From NCBI GenBank assembly GCA_951812745.1, contig OX638327.1, positions 992,001 through 1,056,000 on the forward strand: a stretch of DNA of 64,000 nucleotides. The letters are read 5' to 3'. Below are positions 50,466 to 59,368 of this stretch, one piece after another; position 1 is the first letter of the stretch; every line of letters begins with the position of its first letter. The notes beneath the pieces were generated by a model that saw only the letters and a program-made list of their open reading frames with translations, did not search any database and was not told where the DNA came from. The position numbers and the translations under genes were made by a program. Origin of the DNA: an uncultured Nitrospirales bacterium. GTDB lineage: Bacteria > Nitrospirota > Nitrospiria > Nitrospirales > UBA8639.

Positions 50466-51323
50466 TCAGCCCGTGCTTTCCTGCTCGGCCCGTCTCAACG
50501 CGCGCATCAGCACGGGGTCGTTCAACGCCACCTCACTCAGCGCATCCATGACGTGAAGGCCCTTGGCGTCCATCAACTCTTTGGCCTTGGCATATTGTTT
50601 GGCATTGAAGCGGGCCGCCGTCGGTTGGTTATTGATCACCTGGCACGCCAGCACCCCGTCTTCAAGGTCCAACGTCCCTCCCTCCTCCATCAACGTCTGC
50701 GCCTGCGCGACCGTGATGCCGTGGAGTTCGGCAAACTCCCCGATCCCGCCGGTTTCGACCATCGACCCGTCCGGCATCGAACACTTGCGTTTGAAGTAGG
50801 GCGACCAGTCTTTACGAAAATCGATATAACGAACGTCTCCCCCTTGAGCCACCGACCGCTCCAGCTTGCTGTAATCAAGCCCGAGATTTTTCTGTTTGAG
50901 GCGTTCCTGCAATTCCTCGGAGAGCCCACGGTAAAACACGCGCGCCGCGGCCTCGGGCAAAGGAATATCCGAAAACCTCGCAAGTTGTTCGGCCTGCGCG
51001 GTCTGCTCCAGATCCAGGACCCAAGTCTGCTTGGGCTCCTGGCCGGCCGGATCGACCTTGCACACGAACATCCCGCGCGTCACCACGCCTCCGGTTTCCG
51101 GATACGTATACAGCCCCCCGTCCGTCAACAGGCGGAGCATGTCGTCAACCGGGATCTCATAACTTTCCCCGAGAATCCTGGCATGATGATCGAGATTCTC
51201 TTCGCCGGCCATGGCGCACACCATGACGTTCCCGGGCGGATCGAAATCCGTATAATTCTCCAACACGTTATAGAGTTGCGGTTCTTTGGCCGGTTTAAGC
51301 GGCCGTTTTTTTATCTTGAACAT
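50466..51323 (-). CDS. Unknown cytoplasmic protein
   Basis: A 285-residue protein starting MFKIKKRPLKPA at 51323; an in-frame TTG five codons earlier is also possible. No signal or membrane segment is visible. It is acidic, with several Cys (VCAMAGEE, FVCKVDPAG, RKCSMPDG, LACQVINN) that are not arranged as a zinc finger or Fe-S motif. The segment DDMLRLLTDGGLYTYPETGG and the C-terminal helix bundle look well folded. It is divergent from pyrE. The family is not recognised. Confidence 0.65.
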   Translation of the reverse strand: MFKIKKRPLKPAKEPQLYNVLENYTDFDPPGNVMVCAMAGEENLDHHARILGESYEIPVDDMLRLLTDGGLYTYPETGGVVTRGMFVCKVDPAGQEPKQTWVLDLEQTAQAEQLARFSDIPLPEAAARVFYRGLSEELQERLKQKNLGLDYSKLERSVAQGGDVRYIDFRKDWSPYFKRKCSMPDGSMVETGGIGEFAELHGITVAQAQTLMEEGGTLDLEDGVLACQVINNQPTAARFNAKQYAKAKELMDAKGLHVMDALSEVALNDPVLMRALRRAEQESTG

Positions 51324-51385
51324 GATCGTGTCCGGCAATAGACGGCGTCACGCCGATTTTCATCGTTGTCATTCCCGGTCGTCAA

Positions 51386-51979
51386 ATGCTAGATCTGCTT
51401 TTTATGGACGCCTCACGACAACTGGCAACGTTGTTCTGGCGATACCATGCCTTTCAATGGGATTCCGACAAAGGCTTTGTCCTCGCCTCCGGGGAAACGA
51501 GTCCCTATTACGTGGACTGCCGGGCCCTGCTTGCGCATCCCGATGCCCGGTGGCTCGTGGCGCAACTCGCGTGTACGGCCATACGCGACCTCTCCGTCGA
51601 GGCGGTGGGAGGCCTGGAAATCGGAGCCATCTCCCTGGCCACAGCTATATCCGATTATGCCTTTGCCACTCAACCCCGGAAAACCTACCGTACCTTTGTC
51701 GTGCGAAAACAGGCCAAGGATCATGGACTGGGAAAACGAATCGAAGGCGCGGTCAACGACGGAGCCCGCGTGTTGATCGTCGATGATGTGCTGACAAGCG
51801 GCGGGTCGCTCCTGCAAGCCCTCGTAGCCGCCAGGGAGGCGCAACTCCACGCCTCTCACGCCCTGGTGATCGTGGACCGGCAAGAACAAGAGGGGAAAAA
51901 GATAATCGAAGCGCAGGGGGTCTCATTGATCAGTCTGTTAACCTTGGACGATTTAAAAACCGCCCAACCCGACACTTGA
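51386..51979 (+). CDS. pyrE: Orotate phosphoribosyltransferase-like protein
   Basis: This enzyme would convert orotate plus PRPP to OMP in pyrimidine synthesis. The 197-residue protein has the PRPP-binding loop VLIVDDVLTSGGSLLQAL (about 130-147), the flexible-loop sequence RKQAKDHGLGKRIEGAV and SPYYVDCRALL near the N-terminus. These fit OPRTase better than other PRTases. Two in-frame ATGs (51386 and 51404) both lack a good ribosome site; either is possible. It marks the left edge of the glycan island. Confidence 0.82.
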   Translation: MLDLLFMDASRQLATLFWRYHAFQWDSDKGFVLASGETSPYYVDCRALLAHPDARWLVAQLACTAIRDLSVEAVGGLEIGAISLATAISDYAFATQPRKTYRTFVVRKQAKDHGLGKRIEGAVNDGARVLIVDDVLTSGGSLLQALVAAREAQLHASHALVIVDRQEQEGKKIIEAQGVSLISLLTLDDLKTAQPDT

Positions 51980-52000
51980 TTGACGCCCGACCAATAGCCG

Positions 52001-53056
52001 ATGTCGAGGATTGCCTTGACGCCCGCCAAAATCGAAGTGATCGCCCCGAATCTCAAGCGACGCCTGTCGGGTGTCACGGCAACGATCGTGCGGTTGTTGC
52101 CGGTACAGGCCCGATCGATCGGGATCGTGGCAACCGGACCTGGGCTGCCGGCGCACGTCCCCTGCATCCCGCTGCGGTCCGTGATCCGGATGTCCGGCCG
52201 GGCATGTCGGGTCTGGCATGCGCGGCGCAACACCGAGATGCTTTTCGGTCTCATCCTGCGTCACGTCCTCAGAAAGCGCCTGAAACTCGTGTTTACCTCA
52301 GCCTCGCAGAGAAATCACACGCGCTACACCCGCCTGCTGATCTCGGGCATGGATGCCGTCGTTGCCACGTCACACAAATCCGCGTCCTATCTGCGCCGAC
52401 CGGCGCGCGTGATCATTCACGGGATCGACACCGGGACGTTCCACCCACCTCCCGACCGGCGCGCTCACCGGCGTTCGCTCGGTCTGTCCGAGAGCGTGAC
52501 TATCGGGTGTTTCGGGCGCATCCGGCGCCAGAAGGGCACGGACGTGTTCGTCGATGCGATGATCGAAGTACTGCCTCGACACGCCGGGGTGACCGCCCTG
52601 GTGATGGGCCGCGCCGCACACAAACACGGACCGTTTCTGCAGGACCTGCGCGAGAAGGTGGCACGGGCAGGGCTCCGGGATCGGATCCTGTTCCTGCCGG
52701 AGGTGCCGGTGGAGGAGATGCCACGCTGGTATCAGGCGCTCGACCTGCTCGTGGCCCCGCAGCGCTGGGAAGGCTTCGGATTGACCCCGCTTGAGGCAAT
52801 GGCCTGTGGTGTGCCGGTGATCGCGACGACTGTCGGCGCATTCGACGAGTTGGTTGTGGAGGGCGAAACTGGACTCCTGATCTCCCCCGGTGACACAGGG
52901 CAGATGCGCACGGCGGTCGATGCGGCGATGGCCTCACCCGCCACGCTGCAGCAATGGTCGGCCGCGGCCCGACGTCACGTTGAGGAAAGGTTTCGGATCG
53001 AAGACGAGGCAACGGCACTCAACGCGCTCTACCGAGAGCTGCTGGACGGTGGATAA
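52001..53056 (+). CDS. Glycosyltransferase family 4
   Basis: A 351-residue GT-B enzyme. The C-terminal nucleotide-sugar domain is clear: GCFGRIRRQKGTDVFVDAM, VMGRAAHKHG, and the donor-site EGFGLTPLEAMACGVPVIAT with its EX7E motif. The N-terminal acceptor domain is shorter than average. It resembles mannosyl/glucosyl transferases of lipopolysaccharide core assembly. It starts 21 bases after pyrE. G+C is visibly higher than in the downstream island genes, consistent with a mosaic origin. Confidence 0.88.
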   Translation: MSRIALTPAKIEVIAPNLKRRLSGVTATIVRLLPVQARSIGIVATGPGLPAHVPCIPLRSVIRMSGRACRVWHARRNTEMLFGLILRHVLRKRLKLVFTSASQRNHTRYTRLLISGMDAVVATSHKSASYLRRPARVIIHGIDTGTFHPPPDRRAHRRSLGLSESVTIGCFGRIRRQKGTDVFVDAMIEVLPRHAGVTALVMGRAAHKHGPFLQDLREKVARAGLRDRILFLPEVPVEEMPRWYQALDLLVAPQRWEGFGLTPLEAMACGVPVIATTVGAFDELVVEGETGLLISPGDTGQMRTAVDAAMASPATLQQWSAAARRHVEERFRIEDEATALNALYRELLDGG

Positions 53057-53304
53057 GACTTATAACATTGATCAATATGAAGGGCGGGGAGACAAGCGGA
53101 TCTGCGCGGTTTCGCCAGGTTGGTTTATCGCTGCCACGAAATAAGTCCGAGGCCTGATGCTGAGAAACCTAGAAGGCCGCACGGCGAGTCCTACCCGCAG
53201 TCTCGAAGCACTGATGGCTTCAGAGGAGCATCCTGTCCTGTGTTGACCGGCCCATTCCAATCGATCAAAATCACTGTGCCGAGGTGCCAGCAGTATAGCT
53301 AGCC

Positions 53305-54117
53305 ATGCGTATGAACTTATTAAGTGACCTGCAAGCGAGCATTTTAGTGAGACTCCCACTTACCGTCTACTGTCAAGTCATAAACATGCGCAATCGCATC
53401 CGTGGCAAGGCCCATCGGATCTCACCCTTCGAGGGAAACCACATACTTAAGGCATATGACGCGACTGACGAAATATTCCTATGCCGCCGAAGACTACATA
53501 ACCGCTACAGGCACGGAATTCGAGCGAGGATCGACAAACTTGCAAAGGAATATCATCTTGATCATGTACCGACGAAACCGGGGGGGCTTTTTATCGATTG
53601 CGGTGCAAATATTGGCGAATTGGGGCTTTGGGCTCTCGCCAGGGGAATGGACTATGTTGCCTTCGAGCCCGAGCCTCTTGAGGCCCGCTGTATCGATCTG
53701 AACGTCTATGGCGGCGAACCAAAGGCGACCCGCAAGGCGCTATGGAAAAGCAATTCTAGTATCGAATTTTTCTCCAAGCCGGAAAGTGAGGACAGCTCGA
53801 TCATTGAGATGGACGGGGCTCAGAGCCAGATGATCATCGAGGCGGTACGCCTCGACACGGAGATCGCTCTTAATGGACGCACAGGTCCGGTTATTTTCAA
53901 GGTGGAGGGTGAAGGCGCTGAACCCGAGATACTGGAAGGCGCTACAGGTGTGTTACCGTCAATCGACTTCGTCACCGTAGACTGCGGTTTCGAGCGTGGC
54001 CGTGAGAAATCACCCACATTCGTCGAAAGCAACGCGCTTCTTGCAGACGCCGGATTTCGTTTACAAGAGTTCGAATTCGGTCGGGTGACCGCTTTGTACC
54101 ATAACGCAAACCGATAA
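53305..54117 (+). CDS. FkbM-family methyltransferase
   Basis: A 270-residue SAM-dependent methyltransferase with motif I GGLFIDCGANIGELGLWALA (about residues 90-109), a following acidic FEPEP loop, and the FkbM end VIFKVEGEGAEPEILEGA. The family methylates sugar hydroxyls of polysaccharides and antibiotics. It starts after a 248-base stretch (53057-53304) with no recognisable gene. Its lower G+C and codon use differ from the glycosyltransferase upstream. Confidence 0.86.
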   Translation: MRMNLLSDLQASILVRLPLTVYCQVINMRNRIRGKAHRISPFEGNHILKAYDATDEIFLCRRRLHNRYRHGIRARIDKLAKEYHLDHVPTKPGGLFIDCGANIGELGLWALARGMDYVAFEPEPLEARCIDLNVYGGEPKATRKALWKSNSSIEFFSKPESEDSSIIEMDGAQSQMIIEAVRLDTEIALNGRTGPVIFKVEGEGAEPEILEGATGVLPSIDFVTVDCGFERGREKSPTFVESNALLADAGFRLQEFEFGRVTALYHNANR

Positions 54118-54118
54118 C

Positions 54119-54313
54119 ATGTGGCCGTCCTATGTCATTAACTTGGCCGAGAACATCATACGGATGGACAACAGTGTGCGGCAACTCAACGCGCAACGCA
54201 TCCCGTTCGAGAGAATTGAGGCCATTAATGGCTGAGTGCTGCCCGAATCGGAAATCGGCCTCGTCTACGATGCAGCAGTTAACCGCCGGCAGGCGAAGCA
54301 GCCACGTCCGTGA
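54119..54313 (+). pseudogene. Broken glycosyltransferase family 25 fragment
   Basis: From the ATG at 54119 the frame reads PSYVINLAENIIRMDNS, then QRIPFERIEAING, which is the N-terminal GT25 signature (YVINL....RM......, PFERIEA..G). A TGA stops it at 54233-54235. Beyond the stop the same frame goes on with LPESEIGLVYDAAVNRRQ, again GT25-like, until TGA at 54311. The remaining catalytic part (EDD motif) is absent. It is a remnant, overlapping the GTG of the next gene. Confidence 0.75.
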
Positions 54314-55605
54314 CTGATCAACCCACCCGTAAGCGCCTCCATATTGCCTTCGTTATTACCAACCTTGCGGGCGGCGGTGCGGAACGCGTTTTATTGCAGA
54401 TGGCAGATGGGTTGACCGGCTTGGGCCATCGGGTCGATATCGTCTTGCTCAGGCCGGGCATCGGGCATTATCAGGAAATCCCCGCCGCGGCGCGCCTCGT
54501 GTTGTCGGAGAGTGCCTCCACGGCTTTGGCGGATGAAGAAGAGTCGCGCATCCCAGCTTCAGTCTGCCGGTGGCCTATCGAAAAAACCGGAAAAGAACTT
54601 TTGAAAAATGCCGTCCGTGTGGGGCAGGCGCTCAATTGGCAACCGCTGTTATTCCCCAGTGCAGATACCTTCAAGGACGTGTTGCTCATCGCCGATTACA
54701 TCAGGAAAGAAAATCCTGACTGCATTCTTCCTGCTCTGCCCAAGGCTAAGGTGCCAACAATGCTCGCGAAGTCTTTGCCAGGCTCATTTCCAGTCGTAAT
54801 TCCGGTGGTCCATAGCGTCCTTGAAAATCGGCGTCCGCGACACAGGGGCAGGTATCGCATCTTGATGCCGCACAGCGATCACATTGTCGCGGTTTCCGAA
54901 GGGGTCCGACACAGCGTATCCGCCAAGACCGGCGTGCCCAAGGAACGGATCACCACGATCTACAACCCTGTCGTGACTCCGAAGTTGGCGGTACTGAGTC
55001 GGCAGGTCCCGGACCACCCCTGGCTGGCCGGAAGCGGGCCACCCGTGATCCTTTCCGCAGGCAGGTTCGCACGGGTCAAGGATTTCCCAACCTTGATCCT
55101 GGCCTTCCACAAGCTATCGCTGGCAACCCCGGCCCGGTTAATCCTGCTCGGCGATGGTAGCGAACGAAAACTCCTGACCGCCCTCGTTCGCAGGCTGGAC
55201 CTGGAAGACAGGGTGTCGATGCCGGGATGGGTGGACAACCCCTACGCTTACATGGCACGCGCATCTCTCTTCGCGACATCTTCGCGAATGGAAGGCTTAC
55301 CGACCGTCTTGATCGAAGCCCTCGCCTGCGGTTGCCCCTGTGTCAGCACTGACTGCCCTTCGGGTCCGGCGGAGATTCTGGAGGGTGGACGGATTGGCCG
55401 CCTGGTACCTGTCGGCGATATCGAAGCCCTCGCGGAAGCCATGCGGCTTACTCTTGAGGACCCGCCGCCGAGGACGTTGCTGTTAAAGAGGGCGGAATAC
55501 TTTTCCGCCGAAAATTCGGTGGCGAAATACGAGCGGCTGATCACAGAGACGGTGCGCGACCATCGCGATGGCGCCCGGTTAAGAACAAATTTGGAGAGTA
55601 GCTGA
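54310..55605 (+). CDS. Glycosyltransferase family 4
   Basis: A 431-residue GT-B enzyme. The N-terminal IAFVITNLAGGGAERVLLQM is the typical acceptor-domain start. The C-terminal domain has PPVILSAGRFARVKDFPTLI, LLGDGSERKLL, and EGLPTVLIEALACGCPCVST with EX7E. Such enzymes extend O-antigen or capsule chains with hexoses. The GTG start overlaps the GT25 remnant, and the intact GT25 gene follows after five bases. Confidence 0.92.
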   Translation: MTDQPTRKRLHIAFVITNLAGGGAERVLLQMADGLTGLGHRVDIVLLRPGIGHYQEIPAAARLVLSESASTALADEEESRIPASVCRWPIEKTGKELLKNAVRVGQALNWQPLLFPSADTFKDVLLIADYIRKENPDCILPALPKAKVPTMLAKSLPGSFPVVIPVVHSVLENRRPRHRGRYRILMPHSDHIVAVSEGVRHSVSAKTGVPKERITTIYNPVVTPKLAVLSRQVPDHPWLAGSGPPVILSAGRFARVKDFPTLILAFHKLSLATPARLILLGDGSERKLLTALVRRLDLEDRVSMPGWVDNPYAYMARASLFATSSRMEGLPTVLIEALACGCPCVSTDCPSGPAEILEGGRIGRLVPVGDIEALAEAMRLTLEDPPPRTLLLKRAEYFSAENSVAKYERLITETVRDHRDGARLRTNLESS

Positions 55606-55610
55606 CTGCC

Positions 55611-56366
55611 ATGCAGGTCCTTTGTATCAATGTGCCGAGAGCGTCAGACCGCCGTGCCTCCATGGTCGAGCAATTCCGTCGGTTGGGTATGACATTCGAG
55701 ATTTTCCCGGCCACCGACTGGCGGAATCTCGACGAAGCAGACTTCGCGCTGGTCGATGCTGAAACACGACGACGGCAGGGGCGTCGCCCGCTCTCCGACG
55801 GGATGATCGCGTGCGCACTCAGCCACAGACGGGCCCTTCGCTACATGATTGCCAAAGGCTTCGAGAGAATTGCCGTATTCGAGGACGACGTCACGCTCGC
55901 TCCTGAAACGATGCACGCACTCGAGATGATCGAGAAAATGGGTTCCGGTGCCGACATCGTCTTCCTGCACCGCAACAAGACGGACCGTTGTTTCGTGCCG
56001 CTTGCGCGCCTGTCCGAGAGATATCAATTGGGCCTCGTTCGGCCTTCGGACTACGGCACGCAGGGTTACGTCATCACCCGCGATGCAGCGGGCAGCTTTT
56101 TGGAACGGATTCCCCGGATCATCCATCGGTCAGATCATTCATTTCACGCTTACTGGCTACATGGGTTGCGGACTTTCACCCTCGATCCACCTGTGGTTCA
56201 CCATAGCAAGATCTTCAGCCCGCGCTCTGTGCTGCAGGAGGCACCGCTGCGACGCCATCAGCGGGGTATCGTGGGTGTGACAAGGCGCATTAAGAACGCG
56301 ATAGAGGAAGCCATCCAAATTCGTCTGGCCTTTTATCGCAGAACGCACGTCCGGAAGGATCGCTGA
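55611..56366 (+). CDS. Glycosyltransferase family 25 (LPS-type)
   Basis: A 251-residue enzyme of the LOS/LPS galactosyltransferase family. It begins VLCINVPRASDRRASM, continues with RRPLSDGMIACALSHRRALR and has the metal-binding EDDVTL (about residues 87-92), followed by YGTQGYVITRDAAGSFL. It adds a sugar, often galactose, to a surface glycan. It is intact, unlike the related fragment at 54119, and is probably co-transcribed with the preceding GT4. Confidence 0.9.
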   Translation: MQVLCINVPRASDRRASMVEQFRRLGMTFEIFPATDWRNLDEADFALVDAETRRRQGRRPLSDGMIACALSHRRALRYMIAKGFERIAVFEDDVTLAPETMHALEMIEKMGSGADIVFLHRNKTDRCFVPLARLSERYQLGLVRPSDYGTQGYVITRDAAGSFLERIPRIIHRSDHSFHAYWLHGLRTFTLDPPVVHHSKIFSPRSVLQEAPLRRHQRGIVGVTRRIKNAIEEAIQIRLAFYRRTHVRKDR

Positions 56367-56473
56367 TATGGTCTACTGCCACTGTGCCTTGTACTGTGGA
56401 AAATGCGTCAGTCAAGGATAACTTTAAGAATCATTTGGTTGTGCAAGTATTGAGATTTAGTTAGTATTTCCGT

Positions 56474-57457
56474 ATGCCATCGGAATGCGCATTGTGCCGA
56501 AGCGACAAGAGCAAAATTATTTCACAGAGGGATCGTCGTGGCAGACCACTGACCACGAAAGTGTGTCTGAGCTGCGGGCTCCTCTTTAGCAGCCCGATAC
56601 CGACAGATGAAGAATTGGTCCACTATTATACCAAAAACTATCGACTAGAATATAAGGGAGCACGTCAACCAGCCCGACGCAACATTCTCCGGAATTTCCG
56701 TCGCGCCGTCGGCCACCTGAGACAGTATCCCGAGATCTGGAAGGGTAGTGGTCGTGTTTTGGAAATTGGCGCGGGAGGGGGTGAATTTCTGTTCCTGCTC
56801 AGTCAGCTGGGGTTGGAGGTGCAGGGCATTGAACCGGATCCTTCCTATGCTGCGTTTTGCCGGAATGAGTATCAATTAAATGTGGAGGCGCAATCGCTTC
56901 AGGCTGCCCATTTTCCACCCCGCTCATTCAATCGGATTCGCTTTCATCATGTGTTGGAACATCTCAACGATCCGGTCAAGAGTTTATGCCGAATTGCCAA
57001 CTGGTTAACTGACGATGGATTGCTCTGGATCGAGGTTCCCAACATTGAGCACATGGCGCAGAGCAAGAAACCCCTACGTCGAAGTCATTTTCATGTGGCA
57101 CATATCTTCAACTTCACTCCTTACACGCTACGTGCGGCCGCCGGACTAGCAGGTCTGACTGAATGCCCGGAAACTAAAACACTGTGCCGCGGTCAGACTT
57201 ATGCATTCTTTCAAATAGGTAACAAACAGCCACGCAGTGCAATCGAGGATTCCGAACATGCAAACAAGGTCATGCGGGCACTCGAGGGCGCTCATCTGGC
57301 TTCAGGACGATTGGCCGGACAACGAGCCGCGGGCATGAAATTGTTCAAAAAAATGCTCCAGACACTCGACGAGATATGGAGTGTAAGAAAATTCGACTCT
57401 CCTTATGCTGTCGGCCAGCATGCCTTTCACGAACTCAAATCTTCTTGGCCCCTGTGA
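56474..57457 (+). CDS. Class I SAM methyltransferase with N-terminal zinc ribbon
   Basis: A 327-residue protein. The first 45 residues hold a four-Cys zinc ribbon (CALC and CLSCG). This is followed by LVHYYTKNYRLEY and the methyltransferase core with motif I VLEIGAGGGEFLFLL (about 93-107) and FHHVLEHLNDP. This domain order is that of sugar C-methyltransferases and related methyltransf_23 proteins found in polysaccharide loci. The C-terminal part is helical. The DNA is more A+T-rich than that of the glycosyltransferases upstream. Confidence 0.86.
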   Translation: MPSECALCRSDKSKIISQRDRRGRPLTTKVCLSCGLLFSSPIPTDEELVHYYTKNYRLEYKGARQPARRNILRNFRRAVGHLRQYPEIWKGSGRVLEIGAGGGEFLFLLSQLGLEVQGIEPDPSYAAFCRNEYQLNVEAQSLQAAHFPPRSFNRIRFHHVLEHLNDPVKSLCRIANWLTDDGLLWIEVPNIEHMAQSKKPLRRSHFHVAHIFNFTPYTLRAAAGLAGLTECPETKTLCRGQTYAFFQIGNKQPRSAIEDSEHANKVMRALEGAHLASGRLAGQRAAGMKLFKKMLQTLDEIWSVRKFDSPYAVGQHAFHELKSSWPL

Positions 57458-57650
57458 CTTAGCACTGGCCGTTTCAGATCTTACCCGCGTTTTTTTGACC
57501 ATGTATGAGATTGAGTTGGACGAAGCCCGTTAGTTTTCCAAGCTTCCCGTTTAAAAGACATGTGACAAGTGGAGCTTTCTGTTACATTCGACCTGCCACG
57601 AAAAGGCTTTTCCAACTTTTCAGCCAGTTAGCACCCGTAGGAAAAGAACA

Positions 57651-59141
57651 ATGAATTCAGGCTCATTTTTTGCGTCGGTTCTTATTGCCATTAATGTGGT
57701 GACGCTATTGCTGATGGCCCCGTTGAATAGTCTCATTTTGGCTCATCCCTATGAACCAGTCTGTGTTTCCTGTCTTTGCACAATCTACGGGGGGGGGATA
57801 CTCGTCGTGGGCTTTTCCCTGATTGTGGCGAATTGGTGGGGAGATGAAAAGATTGCTTTACGTGTTCAAAAAACTCTTTCGATTGTGGCCCTCGTGTCTT
57901 TTGTGCACGCCATTCAACTGACTATGATTCCTTCTTCATTGAATACCCTGTATGTCATTGGTTGTGTCGTGGTGCTCGGTCCGGCCGTGCTAGGGTTCTT
58001 ACGAGGACAGCAAAAAACCGTCATTCTTGTGCACCAGTTTTTTGTCCTCCTTTTTTTGTATGAAATATTTAATTTTGGCCAGGTCATCCTTCACGCACAA
58101 GATTTGGAAGGCAAGATAGAGTCCACCCATGGCAAGGAAGCTACAGTTGCTTTAAGCAAAGAAGGGCATCATGTATTTTGGATAATTTTCGATGAATTTT
58201 CGCTTGTCCAAAGTATGGAGAGAGATAATTTTGACGTTAAGGTTATTCCAAATTTGGCAACATTCTCCCAGACCAGTACGTGGTATCCTCAGGCGCGAAC
58301 CCTCTCCGAATGGACCAACCGAGCAATCCCAATCTTGCTTTTGGGAAAAAAAGACGCCACAGACTTTAAACGGCAATTTTTATTCGATTTCGATTCCCAA
58401 AATTACCTTTCGACCATAGCTCAAAACATGGAAGTATTTATCCTTGCAAATTACTTGCCCTATTGCCGAGCTTTTCAGCAGGTGGTTGAGGGATGTCGGG
58501 CTTATCTTGACGGAGGGTTCACGTACTATAGCCATCTGGCCCACCATGTTTGGAATAGAGTGATCCCCGGGGAGTTGCGCAATACGAAAACAGGAAGGAA
58601 GTTAGGAAGGCTGATTCTCCCACAATCTGATCAACTCGCTCTTCAAGGACGCCCAATCACTCGTGCGCTCAGCATGGGGCAATCTTTCGACTATCCCACT
58701 TTTACGTATATTCATGAGGCCCTGCCTCATCACCCTTTTCAATTTACAAGGAATGGCGACGTCAGACAAATAGCCTATAATGGCGGACCAAGTAACAGCT
58801 TGAGTCACGACGAGCTTGAAGAACTGCAAGGATTTTACAGAGAACAATTGACATATGTAGACTCCTTATTTGGAGAGTTCGTTGACCAACTCAAGGCCAA
58901 AGAACTGTTCGACCAATCATATATCGTGGTCATGAGCGACCATGGAACAAGTTTCGATCCTGAAAAGCCTGGCCGTGTACTTGGGCATGAGCAGGTGGAC
59001 CGTGTGCCCTTTTTGATCAAGTCGCCCGGACAAACCAGGGGTGTGGTGAATCCCCGGTCTATTGATACGTCCGAGTTTTTTGGCGTTTTGCTGGACCAGA
59101 TGGAAAGTGTGAAACACCAGAGACCGTTGCCGCCCGAGTGA
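57651..59141 (+). CDS. Membrane-bound sulfatase-like (alkaline phosphatase superfamily) enzyme
   Basis: A 496-residue protein. Residues 1-145 form about five membrane helices. The periplasmic catalytic domain has metal-site segments VFWIIFDEFS (about 175-184), the nucleophile region LSEWTNRAIPILLLG with Thr 222 in the place of the catalytic Thr of phosphoethanolamine transferases, VVMSDHGTSFDP and GHEQVDRVPFLIK. This is the layout of sulfatase-fold enzymes that add or remove phospho-substituents on surface glycans. AGGAAAAG precedes the ATG. It starts a trio with the next two genes and has distinctly low G+C. Confidence 0.85.
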   Translation: MNSGSFFASVLIAINVVTLLLMAPLNSLILAHPYEPVCVSCLCTIYGGGILVVGFSLIVANWWGDEKIALRVQKTLSIVALVSFVHAIQLTMIPSSLNTLYVIGCVVVLGPAVLGFLRGQQKTVILVHQFFVLLFLYEIFNFGQVILHAQDLEGKIESTHGKEATVALSKEGHHVFWIIFDEFSLVQSMERDNFDVKVIPNLATFSQTSTWYPQARTLSEWTNRAIPILLLGKKDATDFKRQFLFDFDSQNYLSTIAQNMEVFILANYLPYCRAFQQVVEGCRAYLDGGFTYYSHLAHHVWNRVIPGELRNTKTGRKLGRLILPQSDQLALQGRPITRALSMGQSFDYPTFTYIHEALPHHPFQFTRNGDVRQIAYNGGPSNSLSHDELEELQGFYREQLTYVDSLFGEFVDQLKAKELFDQSYIVVMSDHGTSFDPEKPGRVLGHEQVDRVPFLIKSPGQTRGVVNPRSIDTSEFFGVLLDQMESVKHQRPLPPE

Positions 59142-59167
59142 CCATGCCTTATACAAGGATGAAGACC

Positions 59168-59368
59168 ATGCGAAAAACGATAGGCGCCTTTTTCATTGGT
59201 ATAATTTTGGTCGAGCCTGATTATGCACTGGCTTACATTGATCCGTCCGCCGGAGGTTTGCTGGTTCAAATATTACTGGGCGGCATTGCCGGCATCGGGG
59301 TCTTGGTCAAACTGTATTGGGGAAAACTCACCAAGCTTTTTCGTAAGGAAAAGAATGACAAGCCCTGA
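59168..59368 (+). CDS. Small YIDPS-type membrane protein
   Basis: A 66-residue protein. A signal-like helix (TIGAFFIGIILVEPDYALA) is followed by YIDPSAGGLLVQILLGGIAG, a second hydrophobic helix and a basic tail (KLTKLFRKEKNDKP). The YIDP-S/G-x-G-x-LLxQ motif marks a family of small proteins I recall near sulfatase and methyltransferase genes of surface-glycan loci. The ATG at 59168 is preferred over an in-frame GTG at 59138 because AAGGATG lies nine bases upstream. It overlaps the next gene by 14 bases. Confidence 0.75.
   Translation: MRKTIGAFFIGIILVEPDYALAYIDPSAGGLLVQILLGGIAGIGVLVKLYWGKLTKLFRKEKNDKP

Noticed and set aside
51386-51979. Other PRPP-binding phosphoribosyltransferases (adenine or hypoxanthine type) instead of PyrE
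   Set aside because: The RKQAKDHGLGKRIEGAV loop and SPYYVDCR start fit orotate phosphoribosyltransferase better, although no other pyr gene is adjacent.
53057-53304. Small gene between the first GT4 and FkbM
   Set aside because: A 27-codon plus-strand frame and a 95-codon minus-strand frame exist, but neither has a ribosome site or recognisable sequence.
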